From contig JAETSR010000006.1 of NCBI GenBank assembly GCA_021769555.1, positions 186,001 through 250,000 of the forward strand: a stretch of DNA of 64,000 bases. Reading direction: 5' to 3'. Within the stretch, counting starts at the first letter, position 1; the number at the start of each line of letters is the position of its first letter. The notes below the pieces were generated by a model, which saw only the letters and a list, made by a program, of their open reading frames with translations, searched no databases and was not told the origin of the DNA. Source of the DNA: Clostridiaceae bacterium. GTDB taxonomy: Bacteria; Bacillota; Clostridia; Oscillospirales; Acutalibacteraceae. Position numbers and translations under genes: made by a program. This document shows positions 38,335 through 47,353 of the stretch, in pieces.

Positions 38335-39456
38335 TCAGCCGATAGTCCAGCAGGCGTTTTTGACCTCTTCCATTTTCAGCGAACGGCTTGAGCGCAGGCC
38401 GGCGTCCAGCATGGCCGCGGACCAGAGGTTGTTTTTAAGGTCCATGGTATAGTGGATGGGCTCGCCGGTCTCCAGATGATGGAATACCTCCTTCGCCAGG
38501 TCCTCACGGCCCTCGGGCAGCGGGTAGTCGTCGGAGCAGTAGACCTCGCTGGGCGTGGTGGAGTACCGGTCGTGATAGACGCATACATTGGCGTGAGCTC
38601 CGTGGTCCCCGCCGTTCTCCACTATCAGCGCGCCCTTTTCGCCCCATACGATGGGCCCGGAGGGGTAGCCGCTGCTTATGGTGTTCCAGGTGCCCTCTAA
38701 GATAGAGACGGCATCGGGATAGCGCACCATAAGGGAGGCGTAGTCCTCCGCGTCCCCGAACCTGTGGTTAAAGTTGGCCTTCAGGCCGTAGACCCCCTGA
38801 GGCTCCTGGCCCAGGTACCAGTTTGAGAGTATGGTGCCGTAGCAGCAGTAGTCCAGCATACTGCCCCCGCCGGCGGCCTCCTGGTGCCACCACTCCTTAC
38901 CAAGCTGGCGGTCGGTCATCACCTGGCCGTAGGAGAAGGGGCCCATGGAGTCTGGGTTGCGGAACTGGAAGCGGTAGACCTTTCCCACCGCGCCCTCGCT
39001 CACAAGCTTCCTGCCCAGGCGTATGCTGGCCTGCCATGTTGTCGGCCAGTTTATCATGCACTCCCCGCCGCCTATGCGCGAGGCCCTCTCGATAGCCATG
39101 GCATGGGCCATGGAATAGGCCAGGGGCTTCTCCACTACCACATGTATGCCCCTCATCAGTATCTCGGGTATCACCGTGCCGTGAAAGGCGTTTTCACAGT
39201 TTACCAGCACCAGGTCTGGCTTCTGGTCCAGAAGCTCTGTATAGTCCTCATAGACCTTCTCAAAGCCGCACTGCTTTTTGCACTGCTCCAGGTTCATGCT
39301 GCGGCTCGAGCTCTCGAAATACTCGGACTCCACCAGGGGCTTTATGTCCGCCGCGCCTATCCATTCCACTCTCCCGGGCATAGCCAAAAAAGGCTTTATC
39401 TGGTCCAGCACGTGCATATGGGCAAAGCCCACAAGGCCGATACGATATTTTTTCAT
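38335..39456 (-). CDS. Gfo/Idh/MocA family dehydrogenase (copy B)
   Basis: The 373-residue enzyme begins 'RIGLVGFAHMHVLDQIKPFL', keeps the catalytic Lys in 'VVVEKPLAYSMAHAM', and has 'AAGGGSMLDYCCYGTILSNWYL' where the active-site Asp and usual His lie; the His is replaced by Tyr-Gly in this block. It is distinct from its neighbours (copies A and C) and likely has another substrate or direction. It lies 24 bases before the isomerase gene. It acts in the cytoplasm. Confidence 0.88.
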   Translation of the reverse strand: MKKYRIGLVGFAHMHVLDQIKPFLAMPGRVEWIGAADIKPLVESEYFESSSRSMNLEQCKKQCGFEKVYEDYTELLDQKPDLVLVNCENAFHGTVIPEILMRGIHVVVEKPLAYSMAHAMAIERASRIGGGECMINWPTTWQASIRLGRKLVSEGAVGKVYRFQFRNPDSMGPFSYGQVMTDRQLGKEWWHQEAAGGGSMLDYCCYGTILSNWYLGQEPQGVYGLKANFNHRFGDAEDYASLMVRYPDAVSILEGTWNTISSGYPSGPIVWGEKGALIVENGGDHGAHANVCVYHDRYSTTPSEVYCSDDYPLPEGREDLAKEVFHHLETGEPIHYTMDLKNNLWSAAMLDAGLRSSRSLKMEEVKNACWTIG

Positions 39457-39497
39457 CGACGTATACTTTCCCTTTCTTTTAAGTTATCGGTACTATT

Positions 39498-40586
39498 TCA
39501 GAACGTGGTGTGCAGCGGCACAATGCTCCGGGTCTCTATGGCCTCGGGGATGGTGCACATGATGTCCACAACGTGCCTTGCGTGCTCCGGGGGCAGGCCC
39601 ACGGGGCGGTCCTCCTCAATGGCGTGAATCAGGTCCTGCACTACCATGCACTGGAAGAAGTTCTGCTCGCTGGCGGGTATATCCCACTCCATGGGCTGCA
39701 TCCAGCCCCTAAGCCCCCGCTCCGGCGCGTCCAGGTAGATATCAAGGGGCATCCAGTTTCCGTTCTCCACAAAGGAGATTGTGCCCTTTGTGCCGAATAT
39801 CTCCATCTGTGGGGCGCGGCTGTTCTTCTGGCAGAAGCCGGACTCCACCACGGCCATAGTGCGCTCGCCATAGTCCAGGGTGATGATATAGTTGTCGTAA
39901 AGCTGGTCCGCCTCTATCTGCATACCGTCGAAGCTGCCAGAGCGCACGGTGCGCAAAGGCTCAGATATTTTCGCCATGCAGCCGACGGCCTTTGCGGGGC
40001 CCAGAATGCCGGTGGTCATGGTCAGGCCGTGGACGCCCATATCATACAGGGCGCCGCTGCCGGGGCGGTGGAACCAGGTGGGGTCGGCGGTGCGGTACTG
40101 GAAATACTCCGGGCCGCCGTGGCAGACGTTTGTGTGCACCTTCATTATCTCCCCTATGCAGCCGTCGGCAATCAGCTTTTTTGCAAAGCGGATATCGTCG
40201 CGCAGCATATGTATGGGAGAGGCCGTGTACTTGACCCCCGCCGCTTTTGCAGCCTCTATCTGCTCCGTGACCTCATCCACCGTAAGGCCCACCGGCTTCT
40301 GGGAATAGAGATGCTTTCCCGCCTTTAAGGCCTTCATATTTATCTCGTGGTGGGCCGGGATGGAGGTGGTGTTCATCAGAATCTCAAAATCGCACTTCTC
40401 CAGCAGCTCGTCAATACTGGTATACCAGGCCGGCACCCCGAATTTCTCCGAGTAGTCCTTCGCCCTCTCCGGGATAATATCGCAGACCGCCACCATATCC
40501 GCCTCCGGGATATCCTTTATCCTGGGCAGGTATGTGTTGTCCGCAATGGAGCCGCAGCCTATAAGCGCAACCTTCCATTTTTTCAT
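39498..40586 (-). CDS. Gfo/Idh/MocA family dehydrogenase (copy A)
   Basis: The 362-residue enzyme has 'KVALIGCGSIADNTYLPRI' for NAD(P) binding, the catalytic Lys in 'YSQKPVGLT' (Gln instead of the usual Glu before it) and 'GSGALYDMGVHGLTMTTGIL' with active-site Asp and His. I use ATG 40586 behind AGGAGG; the longer frame adds 9 unsupported residues. It is the first enzyme gene after the ABC importer, so it may act first on the imported sugar. Confidence 0.88.
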   Translation of the reverse strand: MKKWKVALIGCGSIADNTYLPRIKDIPEADMVAVCDIIPERAKDYSEKFGVPAWYTSIDELLEKCDFEILMNTTSIPAHHEINMKALKAGKHLYSQKPVGLTVDEVTEQIEAAKAAGVKYTASPIHMLRDDIRFAKKLIADGCIGEIMKVHTNVCHGGPEYFQYRTADPTWFHRPGSGALYDMGVHGLTMTTGILGPAKAVGCMAKISEPLRTVRSGSFDGMQIEADQLYDNYIITLDYGERTMAVVESGFCQKNSRAPQMEIFGTKGTISFVENGNWMPLDIYLDAPERGLRGWMQPMEWDIPASEQNFFQCMVVQDLIHAIEEDRPVGLPPEHARHVVDIMCTIPEAIETRSIVPLHTTF

Positions 40587-40649
40587 TGCAGCTTTTCCTC
40601 CTAACAAAATCAAAATTATATATGATATGCTATACGCATTGTATAGCTA

Positions 40650-41465
40650 TCAGCCTTTAAGCCCTGCCGTGGCAATGCCCTGCACAAAGAACTTCTGGGT
40701 GAACATGAAGAACCCTATGACCGGGAAGGAGAGGAGCACCACTCCCGCCAGGGTCAGGTTTTCCTGCTGGAAGTGCTGGTTGTTCACCGTCTGCAGGCCC
40801 ACCACGAGCACGTATTTATCCGCAGAGCTGATAAATGTGGACGGCACAAGATATGAGTTCCAGGTGCCGGTAAAGTTGAATATGGCGATAGTGGCCAGCA
40901 GCACGCCGGATATGGGCAGCACTATTCGGAAGTAGGTTCCGAAGCGCCCAAGGCCGTCAATCCGCGCCGCCTCCTCCAGCTCCTCGGGTATGCCGTAGAA
41001 AAACTGCCGGGACATGAAGATGAACATGGACTGGGACAGGTACGGCAGCGTTATGGCCCAGAGAGTGTCCACCATCCCGGCCTTCGCCATCATGATATAC
41101 TGGGGCAGCAGCACCAGCTGCCCGGGAATCATCATTGAGAGCATCAGGCACAGAAAGATGGCCTTGCGGCCGGGGAACCGCAGCCTTGCAAGGGCGTATC
41201 CCGCAAGGGGCGTGAAGAAGATATTGCCCGCCACCACCGCGACGGTTGAGAGGGCCGTGTTGCCGTACCATCTCATTATTGGGAACTCTGAGAAAAGCTC
41301 CTTATAGTTGTCAAAGCTCCATACATCCGGCGGCACAAAGGTGCCGATATAGCGTTTTGGCAGCAGAGAGTTATAGAACACGTAGAACACGGGCACCAAA
41401 AATATCAGCGCCAGACAGATAAGAAACAGATATGTAAATACCTTTCCTATGCGCTTTTTAGCCAT
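40650..41465 (-). CDS. Carbohydrate ABC importer permease, MalG-type
   Basis: The 271-residue protein has six membrane helices and the permease EAA loop 'IPEELEEAARIDGLGRFGTYFRIVLPISGVLL' (about 175-205) that contacts the ATPase. It starts at ATG 41465 behind GGAGG. With the MalF-type partner and the lipoprotein encoded upstream it forms an importer for an oligosaccharide or glycoside. No ATPase gene lies in the operon; such importers often share one MsmK-like ATPase encoded elsewhere. Confidence 0.93.
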   Translation of the reverse strand: MAKKRIGKVFTYLFLICLALIFLVPVFYVFYNSLLPKRYIGTFVPPDVWSFDNYKELFSEFPIMRWYGNTALSTVAVVAGNIFFTPLAGYALARLRFPGRKAIFLCLMLSMMIPGQLVLLPQYIMMAKAGMVDTLWAITLPYLSQSMFIFMSRQFFYGIPEELEEAARIDGLGRFGTYFRIVLPISGVLLATIAIFNFTGTWNSYLVPSTFISSADKYVLVVGLQTVNNQHFQQENLTLAGVVLLSFPVIGFFMFTQKFFVQGIATAGLKG

Positions 41466-41466
41466 C

Positions 41467-42387
41467 TCAGTCCGACCTCCTTCCAAGGACTTCCCTTACA
41501 GCGGACAGCGAGAAGATTATCAAAAACAGGACCACTGCCGCCGCGCTTCCATATCCCATGTCCATATAGCTGAAGGACTGCTGATAGAGGAAGGTGACCA
41601 GGGTGCTGGTTGCTCCCGAGGGGGAGCCCAGAGGGGACTGCTTTGACATGGCCGCTATCTGGTCGAATATCTGGAAGGCGTTTATCATGCCAAAGGTCAG
41701 CACCAGGTAGGTGGTGTTCTTTATCATGGGCACCGTTATCCTCGTCAGCCTCTGCCAGGCGTTGGCTCCGTCAACCTTCGCGGCCTCATACAGCTCTAAG
41801 GGCACCTCCTGAAGGGCGCCTATAAATATCACCATATAGAACCCCACCTGCTGCCAGACATAGACAATCATCAGGAACGCCAGGGCGTACTTTGTGCTTG
41901 CGAACCAGCTGACGTTTTCAAGCCCCAGCATTGCGAAGAAGGATGACGCCGGGCCGCCCTTCAAGAAGAAGTACATGAAGAAAATCGTCACCGCCATGGC
42001 GGATATGACGTACGGGATATAGCAGCTGGAACGGTAAAACCCCTTGAACCGTATGGGCCCGTTGAGCAGCACCGCCACGGCAAAGGATAGCAGCGTCTGC
42101 AGCGGAACGACGACGGCCACCATCAAGAAGCTGTGGCTCAAAGCCGTAAAGAACTTCGGGTCCTGGAAGAGCCTTGCGTAGTTTGCCAGGCCCACGAACA
42201 TGTTGGTCTCAGGCGTGGCGTAGTTGTACTGGAAAAAGCTGATGGATACAGCCTTTAAGGCAGGATATAAAAACCATATCAGCCAAAAGAGCACGGCGGG
42301 CAGTACGAATATCCAGCCGGCAACGGCCTCCTGCCGCCTCATCTTACTGTGTTTCCTTTTCATACCTCCTGTGTTATCAGCCGTCAT
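41467..42387 (-). CDS. Carbohydrate ABC importer permease, MalF-type
   Basis: The 306-residue protein has about six membrane helices, a short basic N-terminus and the EAA loop 'VPLELYEAAKVDGANAWQRLTRITVPMIKN' (about 200-230). It pairs with the MalG-type permease encoded right after it. It is preceded by AAAGGGG before ATG 42387. Confidence 0.93.
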   Translation of the reverse strand: MTADNTGGMKRKHSKMRRQEAVAGWIFVLPAVLFWLIWFLYPALKAVSISFFQYNYATPETNMFVGLANYARLFQDPKFFTALSHSFLMVAVVVPLQTLLSFAVAVLLNGPIRFKGFYRSSCYIPYVISAMAVTIFFMYFFLKGGPASSFFAMLGLENVSWFASTKYALAFLMIVYVWQQVGFYMVIFIGALQEVPLELYEAAKVDGANAWQRLTRITVPMIKNTTYLVLTFGMINAFQIFDQIAAMSKQSPLGSPSGATSTLVTFLYQQSFSYMDMGYGSAAAVVLFLIIFSLSAVREVLGRRSD

Positions 42388-42485
42388 TTTTATAAGCCCC
42401 TTTCTTAATATATGCGAGCCGCCCCGCAGGACACAGCCGGCAGGGCGGCCGCACCATATCTCTGAACCATCCGGTGGTTCAGGTC

Positions 42486-43793
42486 TTATTCTCCGAACTC
42501 CTCCTGAAGCTCCTTGACGATTTGAGCGCCGGTCACAGTGGAATCAGAGTTGAAAAGAGCCTCCTCCATCTTGGAGATAAGGGCGTCGGCAAACTTCTTG
42601 CCCGCCGGGGGATAGCCGAAGCCGTTGGACTTGGGTACAGCGTCAACAAGGCTTGCAAGCTCGGGCTGCTTCTCCTTGAACTCGTCAAAGAAGTCGGGGT
42701 CGGCGGGGATGTAGCCGAGGTCTATCAGGTTTTCGGCATAAGAATCGCTCATCATCATATAATTGATGGCCATTGCGGTCTCTTTCTCATGAGAGCCTCC
42801 CTTGAGAACGGACAGGCAAGGAGCATGAAGCGTGCCGCAGGCGTCTTCTTTCCCTTCAGCATGTGGAACAGCGATATACTTAACCTGGACATCGGGAGCG
42901 TTCTTCCTAAAGTCACCCATGTACCATGTGCCGCCAGTGGACATTGCCGCGTCACCGGACATGACAACGTTGCCGTCATAGCTTACACCCAACTCCTTGG
43001 GGGTGACAACATAACCCTGGCGGTATGCGTCGATAACAAACTGCAGAGCGGCCGCATTTTCGGGAGTATCTATGGTCTTGCCCAGGTCCCAGCCGCCGCC
43101 ATAAGACAGGCAATACTGGGTAAAGTGATACTCCTGAGTGTTGAAGCACAGGCCGGGCATTCCCAATTTGTCCTTAAAGACCTTGCAGGCATCCAGCACA
43201 TCGTCCCAGGTCTCGGGCAGGTCTGCCTCAGTAAGCTCGGCCTCATTCCATAGGTCCATATTGATAGCAAATACGGCTGGGGTCTGACGATATGGTATAC
43301 CATAGACCTCACCGTTCACCTCCCAGATATCCTTCAAATTCTGGCCGACCATATCCCAGCAGCTGATGGTGCCGTCATCAATGTAATTTGTGATGGGGAC
43401 GATAAGACCATCGTTGATGTAAGGCAGATAGAGCTCGTTAGTCAAGGAGATAAAATCCGGGGCGGTCTTCGCGGCAATCTGCGCTGGCAGATTATCCCAG
43501 AAAGCGGCGTCGGTGGGATACTTCTGGAACTCCACCTTTACGCCGATAGCCTCTTCCATACCTGCGGTGCCGGGCTCATGTTCATCCTGGAACTCGCCCC
43601 AGCCTCCCATGCTTATTGTGACCACTTCGCCGGAATTACCCTCGCTTGAGGTCTGGCTGCTGTCCTGCGCTTCGGAGCTCTCGTTGTCCTCTGTCTTGCT
43701 GCTTGGCGTGGAGGAATTACTCCCGCCCTGCCCGCAGGCCGCAAAGGACGCCGCCATCAATAATACCAGTAACAATGCCAATACTTTTTTCAT
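42486..43793 (-). CDS. Carbohydrate-binding lipoprotein of ABC importer
   Basis: The 435-residue protein has a lipoprotein signal ('MKKVLALLLVLLMAASFAAC', lipid-bearing Cys20), a Ser-rich linker and a family 1 solute-binding domain (about 55-430; 'FQKYPTDAAFWDNLPAQIAAKTAPDFISL', 'VYGIPYRQTPAVFAINMDLW'). It catches the sugar outside the cell and hands it to the permeases coded downstream. It is the first gene of the nine-gene catabolic operon, with a promoter at 43915-43886. Confidence 0.94.
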   Translation of the reverse strand: MKKVLALLLVLLMAASFAACGQGGSNSSTPSSKTEDNESSEAQDSSQTSSEGNSGEVVTISMGGWGEFQDEHEPGTAGMEEAIGVKVEFQKYPTDAAFWDNLPAQIAAKTAPDFISLTNELYLPYINDGLIVPITNYIDDGTISCWDMVGQNLKDIWEVNGEVYGIPYRQTPAVFAINMDLWNEAELTEADLPETWDDVLDACKVFKDKLGMPGLCFNTQEYHFTQYCLSYGGGWDLGKTIDTPENAAALQFVIDAYRQGYVVTPKELGVSYDGNVVMSGDAAMSTGGTWYMGDFRKNAPDVQVKYIAVPHAEGKEDACGTLHAPCLSVLKGGSHEKETAMAINYMMMSDSYAENLIDLGYIPADPDFFDEFKEKQPELASLVDAVPKSNGFGYPPAGKKFADALISKMEEALFNSDSTVTGAQIVKELQEEFGE

Positions 43794-43885
43794 TTCATTT
43801 GCCTCAATTCTTTTATTATTGTCTGAACCTTAACTTTTCTGCCGCCTCCTTTTGGATTATTTTTTTCACCTTTAACGGTGATTAT

Positions 43886-43915
43886 AGTATAATCCAACTA
43901 TGGCGACTGTTACAA
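43886..43915 (-). promoter_or_regulatory. Promoter of the sugar/glycyl-radical operon
   Basis: On the minus strand TTGTAA (43915-43910), an 18-base spacer and TATACT (43891-43886) lie about 93 bases before the lipoprotein start. Activation by the neighbouring AraC-type regulator is likely. Confidence 0.6.
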
Positions 43916-43964
43916 GAAACCACGTTGCCGCTTTTTTATAGATATTGACCAAGGGCCGTTTATC

Positions 43965-45530
43965 CTAATGCCTCAGGCCGTTGCGGTACTCCACCGGGGT
44001 GCAGTTCATTATCTTTTTGAAAACAATATTGAAGTGGGTGGAGCTGTTAAACCCCGTTAGCTCCGCTATCTCGTATATTTTCAGGTGGAAGTCGTTCAGA
44101 TACTCCTTTGCCTTCTCAATGCGTATGTTATGGATATAGTGCTGCACGGAAACCCCGAGCTTCTTTTGAAAAAGGCGGCAGAGATAGGACTTGCTTATCA
44201 TAAGATAGTCTGCTATCTCCCCAAGGGAAATGTCGCCGCGGCTGAGGTTCTTCTGGATATATTCCGTCGCCGCCCGGATAAGGTAGTGGTTCTGGGCGGC
44301 GCCCCCCGGCTGCACCTCTTTTTGAAGCTCGCCGAAGAAGTCCTCCGTCTCCTCAAGGGTGCCGCAGTTTTGAAGCTTTATTAGGGCATGGTCCGGGGCC
44401 TTGCCCTCCTGCACAAGCAACGAGCGGACGGTCTCGCGCAAAAACTCCGTTATTCCGTCCGCGTCCAGATTTCTCCCGCTGTGCCGCCTGAGCCACTGAA
44501 TAGTCTCCTTTAGGGCGGCGAAAAGCTGGGGGTAGTTCTTCTGCTCCGCCATATCCCTCACCTCCTGGGCCAGCCTGCTGAATACCGGGCCGCCCATTGT
44601 GTCCTCAGGGGGGCGGGTCTCCTGGATTATCCTCTCCCCCGGCCGGAAATAGTGGAGCTTCTGGGAGTATACGGCCTGGCGGAAGGCGCCCGGCAGCGCC
44701 GAAAAGCTCTGCACTACCCCGCCGACGCCAAAGAGCACCTCTACGTTCAGGTAGTTTTTCAGCACCGACGCCATCTGTTCCAGAAGGGAGAACAGCTCCT
44801 CCCGCCGGTCCGCGCCGCTTAAAAGGAGCACGTACTGGTTCTCCTTCAATACGAAAAGCTCCACCTCGGCGGTTCTCTGCCGCAGCACGTCCTTGGAAAG
44901 GTTCACCACCCCGTGCTCAAGCGTGAAGGGGTAGCCCTCGTCATACCGCTGTATCACCTGCTGATACCCGGCCACGGCAAAGGTCACGCAGTACAGCTCC
45001 TTCTCCTTTATTGCCAGCCAGCGGGCCTGGGCGGCGCTCTCGCCTGCTCCGCCGCGCCCGGTGACCAGCCGCTTTAAGCTGGAATACCTGTTGGAGTAAT
45101 TTTCCCAGCCGCCCCTTGCAGCAGCCTGCTCTCCCGAGAGGTCCCCCTCCAATAGGGTCTGACATATCTCGTCCAGAACGCAGAGCAGGTTGTCGCCGTT
45201 TATTTCGCTTTTGCGCAGGTAATCATAGGCGCCGTTTTTCATTGCCTCCTTAACCAGGTGAAAATCGTCATGGCAGCTGAGAATTACAGCCCTGGTGCGC
45301 ACGCCTGACTGCTGCATGAGCTTCAGCACATCAATTCCGTCCATCACCGGCATGCTTATATCCAGAAACACCACGTCCGGACGGACCCGCTGTATCATCT
45401 CCCAGCCGCTCTCGCCGTTTTCAGCCTCTCCAACCACCTCGTAGCCGTGCCGGCCCCAGTCCACTGAGGAACATATGCCCAGGCGTATGAGGCTGTCGTC
45501 GTCAATCACCGCTATCCGTATCCTATTCAT
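43965..45530 (-). CDS. Response regulator with AraC-type DNA-binding domain (YesN-like)
   Basis: The 521-residue protein has a receiver domain (about 1-120; phospho-acceptor Asp in 'DVVFLDISMPVMDG', Lys in 'YLRKSE'), a middle region (about 160-400) and two AraC helix-turn-helix motifs at the C-terminus ('GDISLGEIADYLMISKSYLCRLFQKKLGVSVQHYIHNIRIEKAKEYL', 'YEIAELTGFNSSTHFNIVFKKIMNCTPVEYR'). It is the output half of a YesMN-type system. Lying upstream of the sugar operon, it most likely activates it when the sugar is present. Confidence 0.94.
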   Translation of the reverse strand: MNRIRIAVIDDDSLIRLGICSSVDWGRHGYEVVGEAENGESGWEMIQRVRPDVVFLDISMPVMDGIDVLKLMQQSGVRTRAVILSCHDDFHLVKEAMKNGAYDYLRKSEINGDNLLCVLDEICQTLLEGDLSGEQAAARGGWENYSNRYSSLKRLVTGRGGAGESAAQARWLAIKEKELYCVTFAVAGYQQVIQRYDEGYPFTLEHGVVNLSKDVLRQRTAEVELFVLKENQYVLLLSGADRREELFSLLEQMASVLKNYLNVEVLFGVGGVVQSFSALPGAFRQAVYSQKLHYFRPGERIIQETRPPEDTMGGPVFSRLAQEVRDMAEQKNYPQLFAALKETIQWLRRHSGRNLDADGITEFLRETVRSLLVQEGKAPDHALIKLQNCGTLEETEDFFGELQKEVQPGGAAQNHYLIRAATEYIQKNLSRGDISLGEIADYLMISKSYLCRLFQKKLGVSVQHYIHNIRIEKAKEYLNDFHLKIYEIAELTGFNSSTHFNIVFKKIMNCTPVEYRNGLRH

Positions 45531-47296
45531 TGCTCCCCCTCCTTATAGGCTTTGGCGGGTATCTCCACCAGCACCCGGGTGTATTCCCCGGGCCTGCTGT
45601 CTATCCTGATACCATACTGGCTGCCAAAGGTGTACTGTATCCGCTTGTGTACGTTGTAAAGGCCTATCTTGTTGAACGACAGAGGGTTGGCCGGGTGCTC
45701 AGATTCCAGCGCCTTATGAATTTGCTCCTCTGTCATGCCCTTTCCGTTGTCAGCCACCTCGTACACTATCCTGCCGTCCTCAAGCCTGATATCCACCGAG
45801 ACGGCCGCGCAGGGCTGCTTGAACCCGCAAAAGCCGTGCAGGACCGCGTTTTCCACTATCGGCTGCAGAATGAAGCGCAGTGTCCCGCAGTTTTCCGTCT
45901 CCGGCTCCATTCTGATGTCTGTCTGTATCTTGTCAAAATATTTCAGGTTTATCAGGTTGAGATAGTCCTTGATGAACAGCACCTCCTCCCGGATGGGCAC
46001 CATGTCCCGGTCGTTCTTTGAGGAAAATTGGAGCAGCTTTATCAGGGACTCCAAAGCCGTGACCATGCGCTTTGAGCCCTGCATTTCAGCCATCCATTTT
46101 ATTGAGTTTATGGTATTGTACACAAAATGGGGATTTATCTGAAACTGCAGGGCCAAGAGCTCGGTCTTCTTGAGCCTTGTCTGGGTCTCATAGTTGCGCA
46201 CGGTCAGGTTATTTATCTCCTCTATCATGCTGTTATAGCTGTTTGAGAGCCCCATCACCCCCACCTGGTTTTCCCTGAGGTCCTCCCCTCTTTTTTGAGC
46301 CTCGAAGCTGCGGAGCTTCATGTACAGCTCCTGTAACGGGCGGGTTATCACCTTTGACAGGAAGTGCGCCATAAGCACTGCCAGGCAGATGAGAACGAGC
46401 CCCAGCAGGACGGTGATATACGGCATGGCCGCAATCTCCCTGTTCAGCCTGCTGCGCATGATTAGCCTGACCCCCTTCCAGCCGGGGTTCGAGGACTCAG
46501 AGACCATTATGTCGCAGAGCGCCCCGTTTACCCGGGCGGTGGTTACCCCTCCGCTGAGCTCAGGCATGAAGAACTCAGAGCCTATCTCATCCTCCTTGTC
46601 GCTGTATACCACCCTGGACCGGCCGTCCAGCAGGTAAAAGCGCTCCTGAGGGTCCTCCTGGCGCTGGGGCCAGAGCTTTTCAAGGTCCTTCACGTTGACA
46701 TTTATCAAAATAACTCCCAGCATTCGGGAGCTGCGGGGAGAGTGCAGGCTTCGCCCCAGGGTCACGCAGCAGCCGCTCTCCCCGGTGGAATCCGGCATTA
46801 TCAGGTCGTTCTCATGCACGCCTATAAGGGTCAGCGCCCCCTCGTTTTCCACTATCTCCTCATACCAGCTTTCGGCCTTCACTTCGTAGTTTGGGTTTAT
46901 CGAGTGCTTGGTGCAGTAATAGAACATATCGCTGTTTTCAGGAAACACAGCGATTGTGTCTATCCTGTTGTCAAGATAGTACCCGTTGCGGTACAGGGCG
47001 TCCTCTATCCTCTGCTTGTCCCTGTAATTCAGCACCTTGGCCTCCGGGCCGGAATAGGTGTGCTCAAGGGCCTCCGTAAGCTGGGCGTTCATCAGCAGCG
47101 AATCGGATATCTTTTCCAGCGACTGGAAAAAGCTGTCCATTACGTAGATGGTCTGGCTGTTATGCCAAAGCTCGCTCTGCTGAACATCCGACAGCAGCAC
47201 CTGCTTGAAATAGCCGTAGCAGAAGCTTCCCAGCAGTAGGATTGGCAGCACGGCAATGCCAATCATTGTCAGCATAAGTTTCTTTTTCAGAGACAT
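45527..47296 (-). CDS. Sensor histidine kinase, YesM/LytS-type
   Basis: The 589-residue protein has a membrane helix at about 8-28, an outer sensing domain (about 30-290), a second helix at about 292-315, HAMP, the 'LQFQINPHFVYNTINSIKWM' phosphorylation site (His about 397) and an ATPase domain ('ENAVLHGFCGF', 'DNGKGM'). It overlaps the response regulator start by 4 bases. It probably senses the sugar directly, or through a binding protein, and signals to the AraC-type regulator. Confidence 0.94.
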   Translation of the reverse strand: MSLKKKLMLTMIGIAVLPILLLGSFCYGYFKQVLLSDVQQSELWHNSQTIYVMDSFFQSLEKISDSLLMNAQLTEALEHTYSGPEAKVLNYRDKQRIEDALYRNGYYLDNRIDTIAVFPENSDMFYYCTKHSINPNYEVKAESWYEEIVENEGALTLIGVHENDLIMPDSTGESGCCVTLGRSLHSPRSSRMLGVILINVNVKDLEKLWPQRQEDPQERFYLLDGRSRVVYSDKEDEIGSEFFMPELSGGVTTARVNGALCDIMVSESSNPGWKGVRLIMRSRLNREIAAMPYITVLLGLVLICLAVLMAHFLSKVITRPLQELYMKLRSFEAQKRGEDLRENQVGVMGLSNSYNSMIEEINNLTVRNYETQTRLKKTELLALQFQINPHFVYNTINSIKWMAEMQGSKRMVTALESLIKLLQFSSKNDRDMVPIREEVLFIKDYLNLINLKYFDKIQTDIRMEPETENCGTLRFILQPIVENAVLHGFCGFKQPCAAVSVDIRLEDGRIVYEVADNGKGMTEEQIHKALESEHPANPLSFNKIGLYNVHKRIQYTFGSQYGIRIDSRPGEYTRVLVEIPAKAYKEGEQ

Positions 47297-47353
47297 CCTC
47301 AGTCATCCTTTCCAGAAAACTACGGGCCTGCAGCCTCGGCTTCCATGCCGCCC

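Noticed and set aside
36427-40328. Several long plus-strand frames opposite the Gfo/Idh and isomerase genes
   Set aside because: Gly/Ala/His-rich shadow frames; the minus-strand proteins match known families.
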